Notes under the pieces: model-generated
What the model was told of the DNA's origin: nothing
The model's input: only the letters and a program-made list of their open reading frames with translations
Database searches by the model: none
Part shown: positions 1 to 5,028 of the stretch, in pieces
Position numbering within the stretch: the first letter of the stretch is position 1
Layout: every line of letters starts with the position of its first letter
Source of the DNA: a virus
Virus record (IMG/VR): IMGVR_UViG_3300007276_000405
Coordinates: 1 to 20,372 of that record
DNA: 20,372 nt
Strand: one strand, 5' to 3'
Translations under genes and position numbers: made by a program

Positions 1-2
1 AA

Positions 3-284
3 GCGTTTGATCGCTACGTTGATTCTAACCGTGAATTGCCGCACATAATGGACATTGATAAGCTATGCAAGCCAGCTCATTTTGCAATTACTCACGAGCC
101 AGTTATAATTGACTACGAGAAAAGCAAAGAGAACGCGAGCAATGTTAAGAAGTTTATTGCAAGCAAGATGAAAGGCAGTAACCAAAGCACGGAGTGGGCT
201 GAAAAAATACTAGCAAATGAGCAAGACTATAAGCCTATAGCGGTTAGCTACGCGAAGCAAGCTCTTGGAATTAAAGACAACTAA
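3..284 (+). CDS. Unknown protein, 5'-truncated by window edge
   Basis: The reading frame is open from the first complete codon at position 3 to TAA at 282-284, so the gene almost certainly starts upstream of the window. A TTG at 36 could serve as a start, but it has no convincing ribosome-binding site and the frame is coding-like before it (FDRYVDSNREL...). The visible part ends in a Lys/Glu-rich, probably helical segment (EWAEKILANEQDYKPIAVSY). I do not recognise a family. It lies just upstream of a recombination and nucleotide-metabolism operon on the same strand, so a replication-side function is possible, but that is inference only. Confidence 0.7.
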   Translation, partial: AFDRYVDSNRELPHIMDIDKLCKPAHFAITHEPVIIDYEKSKENASNVKKFIASKMKGSNQSTEWAEKILANEQDYKPIAVSYAKQALGIKDN

Positions 285-296
285 GGAGTTATGCAA

Positions 297-419
297 ATGA
301 TTATTTTGGAGTACATTTTATGTTACAGTAGTGCCTTCTTTTTAGGCATCATTACTGGCTGGACAATGCTATATTTTGTTATCAAATGGTTGGCGAAACG
401 TGTTAGAACAGCGAAGTAA
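297..419 (+). CDS. Small membrane protein, 40 aa
   Basis: A short ORF starts 12 bases after the preceding stop. AAGGAG at 283-288 is 8 bases from the ATG at 297, which favours this start over the in-frame ATG at 291 (only 2 bases away). The product is hydrophobic (MIILEYILCYSSAFFLG then IITGWTMLYFVIKWLA) and ends in a basic tail (KRVRTAK). This predicts one long or two short membrane segments with the C-terminus in the cytoplasm. No family is recognised. Phages often carry such small membrane proteins, including superinfection or lysis accessories, but nothing here assigns a role. Confidence 0.6.
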   Translation: MIILEYILCYSSAFFLGIITGWTMLYFVIKWLAKRVRTAK

Positions 420-549
420 AAAGTATGTGTTGCTAGACTTTGACGGCAACCCAATACGATATTTTGACCACCCAGCAACTGGTGCTGTTGAAGTGCTAGA
501 GCCAGTTTATGAGGTGGATTGGGATGACTTTGAGCCAGCACCATTTTAA
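400..549 (+). CDS. Small acidic protein, 49 aa, with SSB-like C-terminal tip
   Basis: The frame is open from after a stop at 343 to TAA at 547-549. I chose GTG at 400, which overlaps the end of the preceding gene and suggests coupled translation. TTG 376 and GTG 427 are alternatives, and none has a strong Shine-Dalgarno sequence. The protein has a plausible beta-rich core (KYVLLDFDGNPIRYFDHPAT) and a strongly acidic end finishing DWDDFEPAPF. That end resembles the acidic-then-Pro-Phe tail by which bacterial SSBs recruit partner proteins, and the SSB in this window ends DDVPF. No family is recognised, and the likeness may be chance. Confidence 0.5.
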   Translation: MLEQRSKKYVLLDFDGNPIRYFDHPATGAVEVLEPVYEVDWDDFEPAPF

Positions 550-552
550 TGG

Positions 553-584
553 TTGACAGATATAAATTAGATATGTAATATAAT
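553..584 (+). promoter_or_regulatory. Sigma70-type promoter upstream of the recombination cassette
   Basis: A perfect TTGACA -35 box lies at 553-558. The -10 is either TAATAT at 576-581 (17 bp spacer, 4 of 6 consensus) or the overlapping perfect TATAAT at 579-584 (20 bp spacer). The region lies in the 62-base gap between a stop at 549 and the annealing-protein ATG at 612, and AT-rich sequence follows. It would drive the DUF1071, exonuclease and SSB operon with the host RNA polymerase. Confidence 0.65.
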
Positions 585-611
585 ACTTGTAACACGATAA
601 GGAGTAACACA

Positions 612-1187
612 ATGAGTCAACAACAGTATCAAGCAGAAGTGCTAGACGAACTTAAACAACAGGAGCTTACGATGAAGACCTACAATGATTTAAAAACGAT
701 TAACGTTAACGACCACACCGAGAAAAAAGGCCAACTAACATATTTGTCATGGGCATGGGCAGTAGATAAATTGCTAGAGAATGACCCAATGGCTACATGG
801 GAGTTCCCTGAGCCAAAATACTTTGGCGATACTGTGATGGTATTCTGCAATGTAACAGCATTAGGTAAAACAATGCGCATGCAGTTGCCAGTAATGGATA
901 ACCGTAACAACTCTATCTCAAACCCAGATTCACGCAAAATTTCAGACGCTACTATGAGATGCCTTGCGAAGTGTGTTGCATGCTTCGGGATTGGGCTATA
1001 CATTTATGCGGGGTCAGATCTGCCACAAGCGGATATTGACGGCATCCTTGCTGAGTTAGGAAAGGCAAAAGATACTGAACAGCTTACTGCCGCTTATAAA
1101 AAAGCTATGGTTGAATGTAATAACGATAAAGATTTGCAAGAGCAAGTTAAGCAACGTGCAATTGAAATCAAATCACTATTTAACTAA
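612..1187 (+). CDS. Single-strand annealing protein, DUF1071/Sak type
   Basis: This 191-aa protein matches the DUF1071 phage single-strand annealing family by its hallmark stretches. These are TEKKGQLTYLSWAWAVDKLL near residue 40, a beta-rich middle (TWEFPEPKYFGDTVMVFCNV), MQLPVMD near 93 and the conserved MRCLAKCVACFGIGLYIYAG near 115-135. Such proteins bind single-stranded DNA and anneal complementary strands during phage recombination. The next gene encodes a YqaJ-type exonuclease, giving the classic Red-like pair. Two starts have good ribosome-binding sites: ATG 612 (AAGGAG at 599-604) and in-frame ATG 672 (AGGAG at 661-665). The second would remove a Gln-rich 20-residue N-terminus that lies outside the family core. 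The C-terminal third is helical and charged. Confidence 0.85.
   Translation: MSQQQYQAEVLDELKQQELTMKTYNDLKTINVNDHTEKKGQLTYLSWAWAVDKLLENDPMATWEFPEPKYFGDTVMVFCNVTALGKTMRMQLPVMDNRNNSISNPDSRKISDATMRCLAKCVACFGIGLYIYAGSDLPQADIDGILAELGKAKDTEQLTAAYKKAMVECNNDKDLQEQVKQRAIEIKSLFN
661..674 (+). promoter_or_regulatory. Internal ribosome-binding site and alternative start of the annealing protein
   Basis: AGGAG at 661-665 lies 6 bases before an in-frame ATG at 672-674. The start at 672 would give MKTYNDLKTINVN..., closer to where I expect DUF1071 proteins to begin. Either this is the true start or the gene makes two forms. Confidence 0.5.
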
Positions 1188-1202
1188 CGATAAGGAATTA
1201 AA

Positions 1203-1817
1203 ATGGACACAATTATTCAAGGTTCGCCTGAATGGCATCAGCTACGAGTTGGTAAAGTAACCGCCAGTAGGGTTTCTGACTGCGTAGCGCAGATTAAAAC
1301 AGGCGAGGCAGCTAGTAGGTCAGAGTATCGCATAGAAATCGTTACAGAGCGTTTAACAGGCAATCCAACAGAAGGCTTTACTAATCACCATATGATGCGT
1401 GGCACAGAGCTTGAGCCATTAGCACGAGTAGCTTACGAAGTTGAGAAAGGTTTGTTTGTAACTGAAGTTGCTTTTGTAGATCATCCAACCGTTGCAATGT
1501 CAGGAGCTAGTCCAGATGGCCTGGTAGGTGATGACGGTTTGATTGAGATTAAATGCCCAGCAGTAAAAACACACATCAAATACTTACTTGATGGCCGTGT
1601 ACCAGCTAAGTATAAAAATCAGATGGCTTGGCAGATGGCGTGTACTGGTGCTAAGTGGGTGGACTTTATGTCGTACTGCCCAGAGCTTCCAGAGAACATG
1701 CAGTCTTTCATTATTCGCTACGATCGTGATGAAGCTTTGATTGCAGAGCTAGAGGCAAAGGTTGCTGAGTTTAACGAAGAGGTTGAGCAAGTTGTAAATA
1801 GATTGAAGGAGCTGTAA
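1203..1817 (+). CDS. YqaJ / lambda-exonuclease-type recombination nuclease
   Basis: The 204-aa product is a PD-(D/E)xK nuclease of the YqaJ viral recombinase type. Visible landmarks are GSPEWHQLRVGKVTAS (residues 7-22), RGTELEP (66-72), the catalytic Asp105 in GASPDG, the Glu115-x-Lys117 pair in IEIKCP and the following QMAWQM helix (140-145), in the usual order and spacing. It would digest one strand of double-stranded ends processively and expose DNA for the annealing protein encoded upstream. Full length is typical for the family. The C-terminal 35 residues are a charged helix or coiled coil. A weak AAGGAA-type site precedes ATG 1203. The stop overlaps the next start (TAATG). Confidence 0.93.
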   Translation: MDTIIQGSPEWHQLRVGKVTASRVSDCVAQIKTGEAASRSEYRIEIVTERLTGNPTEGFTNHHMMRGTELEPLARVAYEVEKGLFVTEVAFVDHPTVAMSGASPDGLVGDDGLIEIKCPAVKTHIKYLLDGRVPAKYKNQMAWQMACTGAKWVDFMSYCPELPENMQSFIIRYDRDEALIAELEAKVAEFNEEVEQVVNRLKEL

Positions 1818-2017
1818 TGCAATACGAAAAAATGAATCTTGTTACTAAGCATGGCAAAGTAAAAGGCCCTGATGGTACGCTTAGAAACAATTGGATTAAG
1901 ATAGGCGAAACGCATGAAACTAGAAACGGCGGAATCAGTTTTCAGATTCACACCTTGCCAGTAGATTTTGATGGATGGATTAATCTAGCTTTACCGAACG
2001 AAGATTATAATTACTAG
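1817..2017 (+). CDS. Unknown small protein, 66 aa, in the recombination operon
   Basis: The ATG at 1817 overlaps the exonuclease stop (TAATG) and has AAGGAG at 1806-1811, 5 bases away. SSB follows after 9 bases. The sequence looks beta-rich (WIKIGETHETRNGGISFQIH, then LPVDFDGWINLALPN), with a phrase pattern common in small phage proteins next to SSB. I can name no family. Its position between nuclease and SSB suggests a DNA-transaction accessory role, but this is context only. A second in-frame ATG at 1832 is possible but has no better binding site. Confidence 0.75.
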   Translation: MQYEKMNLVTKHGKVKGPDGTLRNNWIKIGETHETRNGGISFQIHTLPVDFDGWINLALPNEDYNY

Positions 2018-2026
2018 GAGAAAAAT

Positions 2027-2416
2027 ATGAATGTATTATCAGCAATTGGAAACTTACCGCGTGACGCAGAGTTGCGCTTCTTACCAGACAGCACACCAGT
2101 GTTGAGCTTTAGCCTAGCATTAAACAGTGGCTATGGAGAAAAGGCACAAACAGACTGGTTAGATTGCAGCTTGTTTGGCAAGCGTGGTGAATCATTGGCC
2201 CCCATCCTATTAAAGGGTACAAAGGTTGGTGTTACTGGTGAGTTCTCAACAGGCAAATACCCAGACAAAAAATCTGGAGTAGAAAAAACAACATTGCGCT
2301 TGCGTGTACAATCTGTGACATTGACTGGCAACAAATCAGATACTGTTGCAGCAACACCAAGTAAGAACCCAGCACCTGAGTCAATCCAAGACTTAGAAGA
2401 TGACGTACCATTTTAA
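2027..2416 (+). CDS. ssb: Single-stranded DNA-binding protein
   Basis: The 129-aa product has the bacterial/phage SSB OB-fold pattern: MNVLSAIGNLPRDAELRF, then VLSFSLALNSG, DWLDCSLFGKRGESLAPILLKG, and KKSGVEKTTLRLRVQSVTL, ending near residue 105. A short disordered linker leads to the acidic tip DLEDDVPF, the conserved tail that recruits partner proteins. It coats single-stranded DNA during phage replication and recombination. AGGAG lies just before ATG 2027. It completes an annealing protein, exonuclease and SSB set in one operon. Confidence 0.93.
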   Translation: MNVLSAIGNLPRDAELRFLPDSTPVLSFSLALNSGYGEKAQTDWLDCSLFGKRGESLAPILLKGTKVGVTGEFSTGKYPDKKSGVEKTTLRLRVQSVTLTGNKSDTVAATPSKNPAPESIQDLEDDVPF

Positions 2417-2431
2417 CAAGGGATATACGAT

Positions 2432-2887
2432 ATGAATATTCAAACGATTACAGCCGCAACAAAAGAAAGATGGGAATTAGTTTTAGATTACTGCTCTGAG
2501 CCTCGCTCAAAAAATGAAATCATGAAGGAGCTTAACTCTGTGGGAGCGTTATATACAAAGCCACAGATCTACTGGATTGTAGAAAGACTGGCAATGATTG
2601 GTGCATTGAAAGAATTTATTGTTATGAATGGCAATAAAAAATTATTCTTGCATCACGCAAAAATCAATTCTAGTGAGTTAAGTGCAGTTCTTGAAAGTAA
2701 TGGTATTAAAGTTACTGAGAATTCATACCGCCGCCACAAACCTACAAAGGGCGTTGCAACGCAGTCAGTTATAACAGTTAAAGGTGCGTCAACTATTGTG
2801 AGAGGCTTTGATGGTTATCATACAACAAGCAACAAATCAAAGTCATCATCAATGTATCGCACGTTTAGTAGCTTAGAAATTGTTTAG
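2432..2887 (+). CDS. Putative winged-helix protein with C-terminal TIVRGFDGYH motif (paralogue 1)
   Basis: The 151-aa product begins with a helix-rich region (RWELVLDYCSEPRSKNEIMK, then KPQIYWIVERLAMIGALKEF and KKLFLHH) that reads like a winged helix-turn-helix: two helices, a recognition helix, then a beta wing. After a linker comes TIVRGFDGYH followed by 21 residues ending LEIV. The next gene has the same architecture, the same motif and the same 21-residue tail length, so the two are paralogues. It may bind DNA as a phage regulator, but the target is unknown. The motif in the tail may be a partner-binding peptide. AAGGG lies upstream of ATG 2432. Confidence 0.75.
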   Translation: MNIQTITAATKERWELVLDYCSEPRSKNEIMKELNSVGALYTKPQIYWIVERLAMIGALKEFIVMNGNKKLFLHHAKINSSELSAVLESNGIKVTENSYRRHKPTKGVATQSVITVKGASTIVRGFDGYHTTSNKSKSSSMYRTFSSLEIV

Positions 2888-2895
2888 GAGTTGAT

Positions 2896-3333
2896 ATGCC
2901 TGTACTTAGAATTGACCCTGAAGTTTTTATGCAGCGCATACTTGAAGAATGTCAAGAGCCAAAGCTGTTGGCTGACTTAATTAAAACATTTGGATGCAGT
3001 TACTCATCAGCCTATAAGTATGTAAAAATATTAGCCAATAAAAATAAGATAATAATAATACCGTTATTGAAAGAGGGTACTAAAAAATTTCTATACAAAA
3101 CATCAACTGGTTTTGAGCTAGCTGAGATTGATAGCAGAAACTTTTACAAGCAGCTAGAGAAGCCATTGAAGAGTGATGGCGAGAAGTTTATACATGACAT
3201 CAAAGATCATGGCGTAGTAGTTAAGCAAGGCAACAGGACTATAGTCAGAGGCTTTAACGGCTATCACCCATCAAAGGTTGAGCGCGTAAGGTCTAAGACT
3301 TATGTAGCTGGTGGGACTTTGGAGATGATTTAA
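2896..3333 (+). CDS. Putative winged-helix protein with C-terminal TIVRGFNGYH motif (paralogue 2)
   Basis: The 145-aa product parallels the preceding gene. An N-terminal helical domain (VFMQRILEECQEPKLLADLI, CSYSSAYKYVKILANKNK) is followed by a wing-like KEGTKKFLYKTS, a variable middle, then TIVRGFNGYH and a 21-residue tail ending LEMI. AGGAG overlaps the upstream stop and sets the ATG at 2896. The stop overlaps the next ATG (TAATG at 3331-3335). The pair probably arose by tandem duplication followed by strong divergence outside the motif. DNA binding is inferred from the fold-like pattern only. Confidence 0.75.
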   Translation: MPVLRIDPEVFMQRILEECQEPKLLADLIKTFGCSYSSAYKYVKILANKNKIIIIPLLKEGTKKFLYKTSTGFELAEIDSRNFYKQLEKPLKSDGEKFIHDIKDHGVVVKQGNRTIVRGFNGYHPSKVERVRSKTYVAGGTLEMI

Positions 3334-3560
3334 TGGAATACGATATGGATTTTAGTAAGTTCCTAAACGATAGGTACCCAATTACTAAACCTGCATCTAA
3401 TGGTGGAGTTAAGTTGCCAGTAGTTACGGTTAAGTCTGTAAAGAAAATGCTGCATGAAGGTATAGCACCTAAGGTAATTGCAATTGATTTAAACATTAAT
3501 ATTAATAACGTTTACAACATAAAGAACGGCTACACTCACAGGAAAATAAAATGGGAATGA
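3333..3560 (+). CDS. Small helix-turn-helix protein, 75 aa
   Basis: The ATG at 3333 overlaps the preceding stop. A second in-frame ATG at 3345 is possible. Residues about 33-68 (VKSVKKMLHEGIAPKVIAID, then NININNVYNIKNGYTHRKI) follow the pattern of a resolvase/Fis-type helix-turn-helix. A helix ending in a short turn leads to ..VIAIDL.. and a recognition helix ending IKNGYTH, as in many phage proteins where this unit precedes a nuclease or stands alone. It probably binds DNA. The last 10 bases overlap the DUF3310 gene. Confidence 0.65.
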   Translation: MEYDMDFSKFLNDRYPITKPASNGGVKLPVVTVKSVKKMLHEGIAPKVIAIDLNININNVYNIKNGYTHRKIKWE

Positions 3561-3829
3561 CATTTACAGAGTACAACAACCTGGTTAATAACGGATCAAC
3601 AATCATGAAAAAAGATAGCGCATTAGATAAGCAAGTTGCTGGTACACATTACAAGTCAATGGCCATTCAGCCCGTGGAATTTATCACACGAAATTCTATC
3701 GGATTTTTAGAAGGCAATATTATTAAGTATGTATGCAGACATCATGCAAAGAATGGCGTTGATGATATTAGAAAAGCTATTCACTACTGCGAGCTGCTGC
3801 TTGAAACAAAGTACGGAGAAAATAAATGA
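3551..3829 (+). CDS. DUF3310 family protein
   Basis: The 92-aa product carries the DUF3310 signature: DKQVAGTHYKSMAIQPVEFI at residues 26-45, then GFLEGNIIKYVCRH and DDIRKAIHYCELLLE. This short domain is common in tailed phages, often near nucleotide-metabolism genes. It is sometimes labelled a nucleotide kinase, but its function is not established. Here it sits directly before dUTPase with an ATGA overlap. AGGA at 3540-3543 supports ATG 3551. An in-frame ATG at 3605 would start closer to the domain core (MKKDSALDKQ). Confidence 0.88.
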   Translation: MGMTFTEYNNLVNNGSTIMKKDSALDKQVAGTHYKSMAIQPVEFITRNSIGFLEGNIIKYVCRHHAKNGVDDIRKAIHYCELLLETKYGENK

Positions 3830-4242
3830 TACATATTAAACGATTAACAGACACAGCAATAATACCAACACGCAACAATCCTACAGACGCTGGCCTAGAT
3901 GTTTACTCAGACGAGGACTGGTTTGTAACAGGAAGACACAAGTCCATCATTAAGACTGGCATAGCTATCTCAATACCAGATGGCTATGTTGCTAGGATTG
4001 CCCCGCGCAGTAGCTTGGCTATGAATAACATTGATGTGCTTGCTGGCGTAGTTGATAGCTCGTACAGAGGCGAGGTAAAGATTATTCTTATGAACCACGC
4101 TGATAGCGATTATGAAATCAAGCAGGGCGATAAGATAGCGCAGATATTAATTCAGCCAGTAGAGCTATGGATGCCAGTTGAAGTTAAGTTCTTAGATGAT
4201 ACTAAGCGTGGTGAAAAAGGTTTTGGTAGTAGTGGTAAATGA
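3826..4242 (+). CDS. dut: dUTP diphosphatase (dUTPase)
   Basis: The 138-aa product has all five trimeric dUTPase motifs. I is DAGLDV (21-26), II is PRSSLA (60-65), III is AGVVDSSYRGE (73-83, with Asp77 as expected catalytic residue), IV is QGDKIAQ (100-106) and V is the C-terminal RGEKGFGSSGK that closes over the active site. It hydrolyses dUTP to dUMP and pyrophosphate, keeping uracil out of phage DNA and feeding dTMP synthesis. GGAGA at 3815-3819 sets the ATG, which overlaps the DUF3310 stop (ATGA). A micro-ORF starts on its own stop codon (ATGA at 4239). Confidence 0.95.
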   Translation: MIHIKRLTDTAIIPTRNNPTDAGLDVYSDEDWFVTGRHKSIIKTGIAISIPDGYVARIAPRSSLAMNNIDVLAGVVDSSYRGEVKIILMNHADSDYEIKQGDKIAQILIQPVELWMPVEVKFLDDTKRGEKGFGSSGK

Positions 4243-4319
4243 AACCGCTGGATTGGATTAGGTTACTAGAAGTTATAACCTGTTTACATATAATCGTAAA
4301 CGTTTGGAGGCATTGGTAA
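4239..4319 (+). CDS. Possible micro-ORF, 26 aa, coupled to both neighbours
   Basis: The ORF starts at ATG 4239, overlapping the dUTPase stop (ATGA), and ends in TAA at 4317-4319, overlapping the next ATG (TAATG). Both junctions match those of genuine genes in this operon, which is the main support. The peptide (MKPLDWIRLLEVITC, then HIIVNVWRHW) would be an amphipathic or membrane-associating helix. It has no strong ribosome-binding site of its own and overlaps a promoter/operator-like sequence at 4282-4305. It could equally be a chance frame in a regulatory gap. Confidence 0.35.
   Translation: MKPLDWIRLLEVITCLHIIVNVWRHW
4282..4305 (+). promoter_or_regulatory. Palindromic operator-like sequence around a TATAAT box
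   Basis: GTTTAC (4282-4287) and GTAAAC (4296-4301) form a perfect 6-bp inverted repeat whose 8-bp spacer contains TATAA(T) at 4289-4294. AAACGTTT (4298-4305) is a further palindrome. A dyad centred on a -10 box before a well-placed ribosome-binding site suggests a regulated internal promoter. I see no good -35 box 17 bp upstream, so the call is tentative. Confidence 0.35.
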
Positions 4320-4501
4320 TGGCATACAAATCACAAGCAATTATATTGCTAACGCTTGGATGGTTTCTAGGTGTGGCAACAGTAGTAGGTATGATCATGA
4401 TGAATGAGAAAGAACCTGTACAGGCAGAGCCAGTTGTCTGTGTAGTTAAGTTGAAGTCTGGCCCAGTAGTAACACACAATTTAAAAGGAGTAGTAAAATG
4501 A
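4319..4501 (+). CDS. Small membrane protein, 60 aa
   Basis: GGAGG at 4306-4310 lies 8 bases before ATG 4319, which is preferred to the TTG at 4304 that overlaps this binding site. The product has a short basic N-terminus (MAYKSQ), one membrane segment of about 23 residues (AIILLTLGWFLGVATVVGMI) and a tail of about 32 residues (NEKEPVQAEPVVCVVKLKSG...) that would lie in the periplasm if the positive-inside rule holds. No family is recognised. Its stop overlaps the next gene, which encodes a secreted Cys-rich peptide (ATGA), so the two may act together at the envelope. Confidence 0.7.
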   Translation: MAYKSQAIILLTLGWFLGVATVVGMIMMNEKEPVQAEPVVCVVKLKSGPVVTHNLKGVVK

Positions 4502-4647
4502 AAACAATATTAATCGCACTAGCTTTATTAACAACATCACTTGGTGCTTATGCTGCATGCACTACGCACACAGTATATCAAGGCGGTAGAACTGTGGTAT
4601 GTACTACATGCTGTAGCTATGGCAACTGTACAACAACCTGCTATTAA
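4498..4647 (+). CDS. Secreted Cys-rich small protein, 49 aa
   Basis: AAAGGAG just before ATG 4498 supports the start. The product begins with a clear Sec signal peptide (MKTILIALALLTTSLGAYA, predicted cut after residue 19). The mature part of about 30 residues is rich in Cys and Thr, with Cys at 21, 35, 38, 39, 44 and 48 (CTTCCSYGNCTTTC). Six cysteines in a tiny exported peptide suggest disulfide bonding or metal binding in the periplasm. No function is known to me. Its stop overlaps the next ATG (TAATG), and it follows a one-TM protein with an ATGA overlap. Confidence 0.75.
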   Translation: MKTILIALALLTTSLGAYAACTTHTVYQGGRTVVCTTCCSYGNCTTTCY

Positions 4648-4826
4648 TGAGAGAACCAGAACTATCAGCAGAAGAGATGGCCAAGTTTAACATGAGGCCA
4701 TCTCATGATGAAAGATACAGGCAGTCAAACTTAGCCAGGTCAGAAGAAGTTTACGGCAAGGAATACGCCGAAGCTGTCAGAAGATACATGGAAGAGTTAA
4801 AAAAGAAGCAGAAAAAGGCGAAGTGA
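4647..4826 (+). CDS. Small charged protein, 59 aa, end of the early operon
   Basis: The ATG at 4647 overlaps the preceding stop (TAATG). The product is highly charged and helical, from REPELSAEEMAKFNMRPSH to a Lys-rich tail (EELKKKQKKAK), with no hydrophobic segment. It could bind nucleic acid, but no family is recognised. It is the last plus-strand gene before the convergent terminator. Confidence 0.65.
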   Translation: MREPELSAEEMAKFNMRPSHDERYRQSNLARSEEVYGKEYAEAVRRYMEELKKKQKKAK

Positions 4827-4861
4827 TATATTACTTTTTTGCGTTTAATTATTGTAGGCAA

Positions 4862-4913
4862 TAAAAAACCCCACAAGGTTGCGCTTCTACGATAGGCGTG
4901 TGGGGTGTGTTTT
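4862..4913. terminator. Bidirectional hairpin terminator between convergent units
   Basis: CCCCACA (4869-4875) pairs perfectly with TGTGGGG (4899-4905). Within the 23-base loop CGC (4882-4884) can pair with GCG (4896-4898). On the minus strand the stem is followed by a T6 tract (A6 at 4863-4868), a textbook Rho-independent terminator for the late unit ending in pqqA. On the plus strand the stem is followed by TGTGTTTT, a weaker tract. A separate 6-bp hairpin (TTATTG/CAATAA, 4849-4864) abuts it without its own T tract. Confidence 0.85.
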
Positions 4914-4937
4914 AGTAACAGTCTGTAACAAATATCA

Positions 4938-5009
4938 TTACTTATTCATTACGTACATTGTAACTTCAAAACCGAAACGCATTTCAGTAGCTGCTGGTGA
5001 TGTCCACAT
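4938..5009 (-). CDS. pqqA: PqqA, pyrroloquinoline quinone precursor peptide (phage-encoded)
   Basis: This 23-codon ORF has AGGAG at 5016-5020, 6 bases before ATG 5009. The peptide begins MWTSPAATEMRFG, continues FEVTMYV and ends MNK. This matches the PqqA pattern MW-x2-P...R-x-G-(F/L)-E-V-T-x-Y at the usual 23-residue length. Glu15 and Tyr19 are the pair that host PqqE (radical SAM, with chaperone PqqD) crosslinks and that ends up as the PQQ skeleton. PQQ is the redox cofactor of periplasmic methanol, alcohol and glucose dehydrogenases. Each PQQ consumes one PqqA, so extra peptide could raise supply without phage-borne pqqBCDE, none of which is seen here. It is the last late gene, just before the terminator. 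The motif match is strong for so short an ORF; action in the host is inferred. Confidence 0.88.
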   Translation of the reverse strand: MWTSPAATEMRFGFEVTMYVMNK

Positions 5010-5028
5010 AATATTCTCCTAGAATTAG

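Noticed and set aside
323-610. Minus-strand ORF of 95 codons opposite the small early genes.
   Set aside because: It overlaps two plus-strand small ORFs and a promoter, has no ribosome-binding site, and lies against the direction of the early unit.
680-1003. Minus-strand ORF of 107 codons inside the annealing-protein gene.
   Set aside because: Antisense shadow of a well-recognised DUF1071 gene.
4304-4321. TTG at 4304 as the start of the small membrane protein.
   Set aside because: It overlaps the GGAGG at 4306-4310 that is ideally placed for ATG 4319.
4849-4864. TTATTG/CAATAA hairpin as a separate plus-strand terminator.
   Set aside because: It is followed by A residues rather than T on the plus strand and abuts the clear CCCCACA/TGTGGGG terminator.
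4914-4930. GTAAC-AGTCT-GTAAC direct repeat downstream of pqqA as an att-like or binding site.
   Set aside because: The repeats are only 5 bases long, and there is no integrase or other sign of lysogeny in the window.
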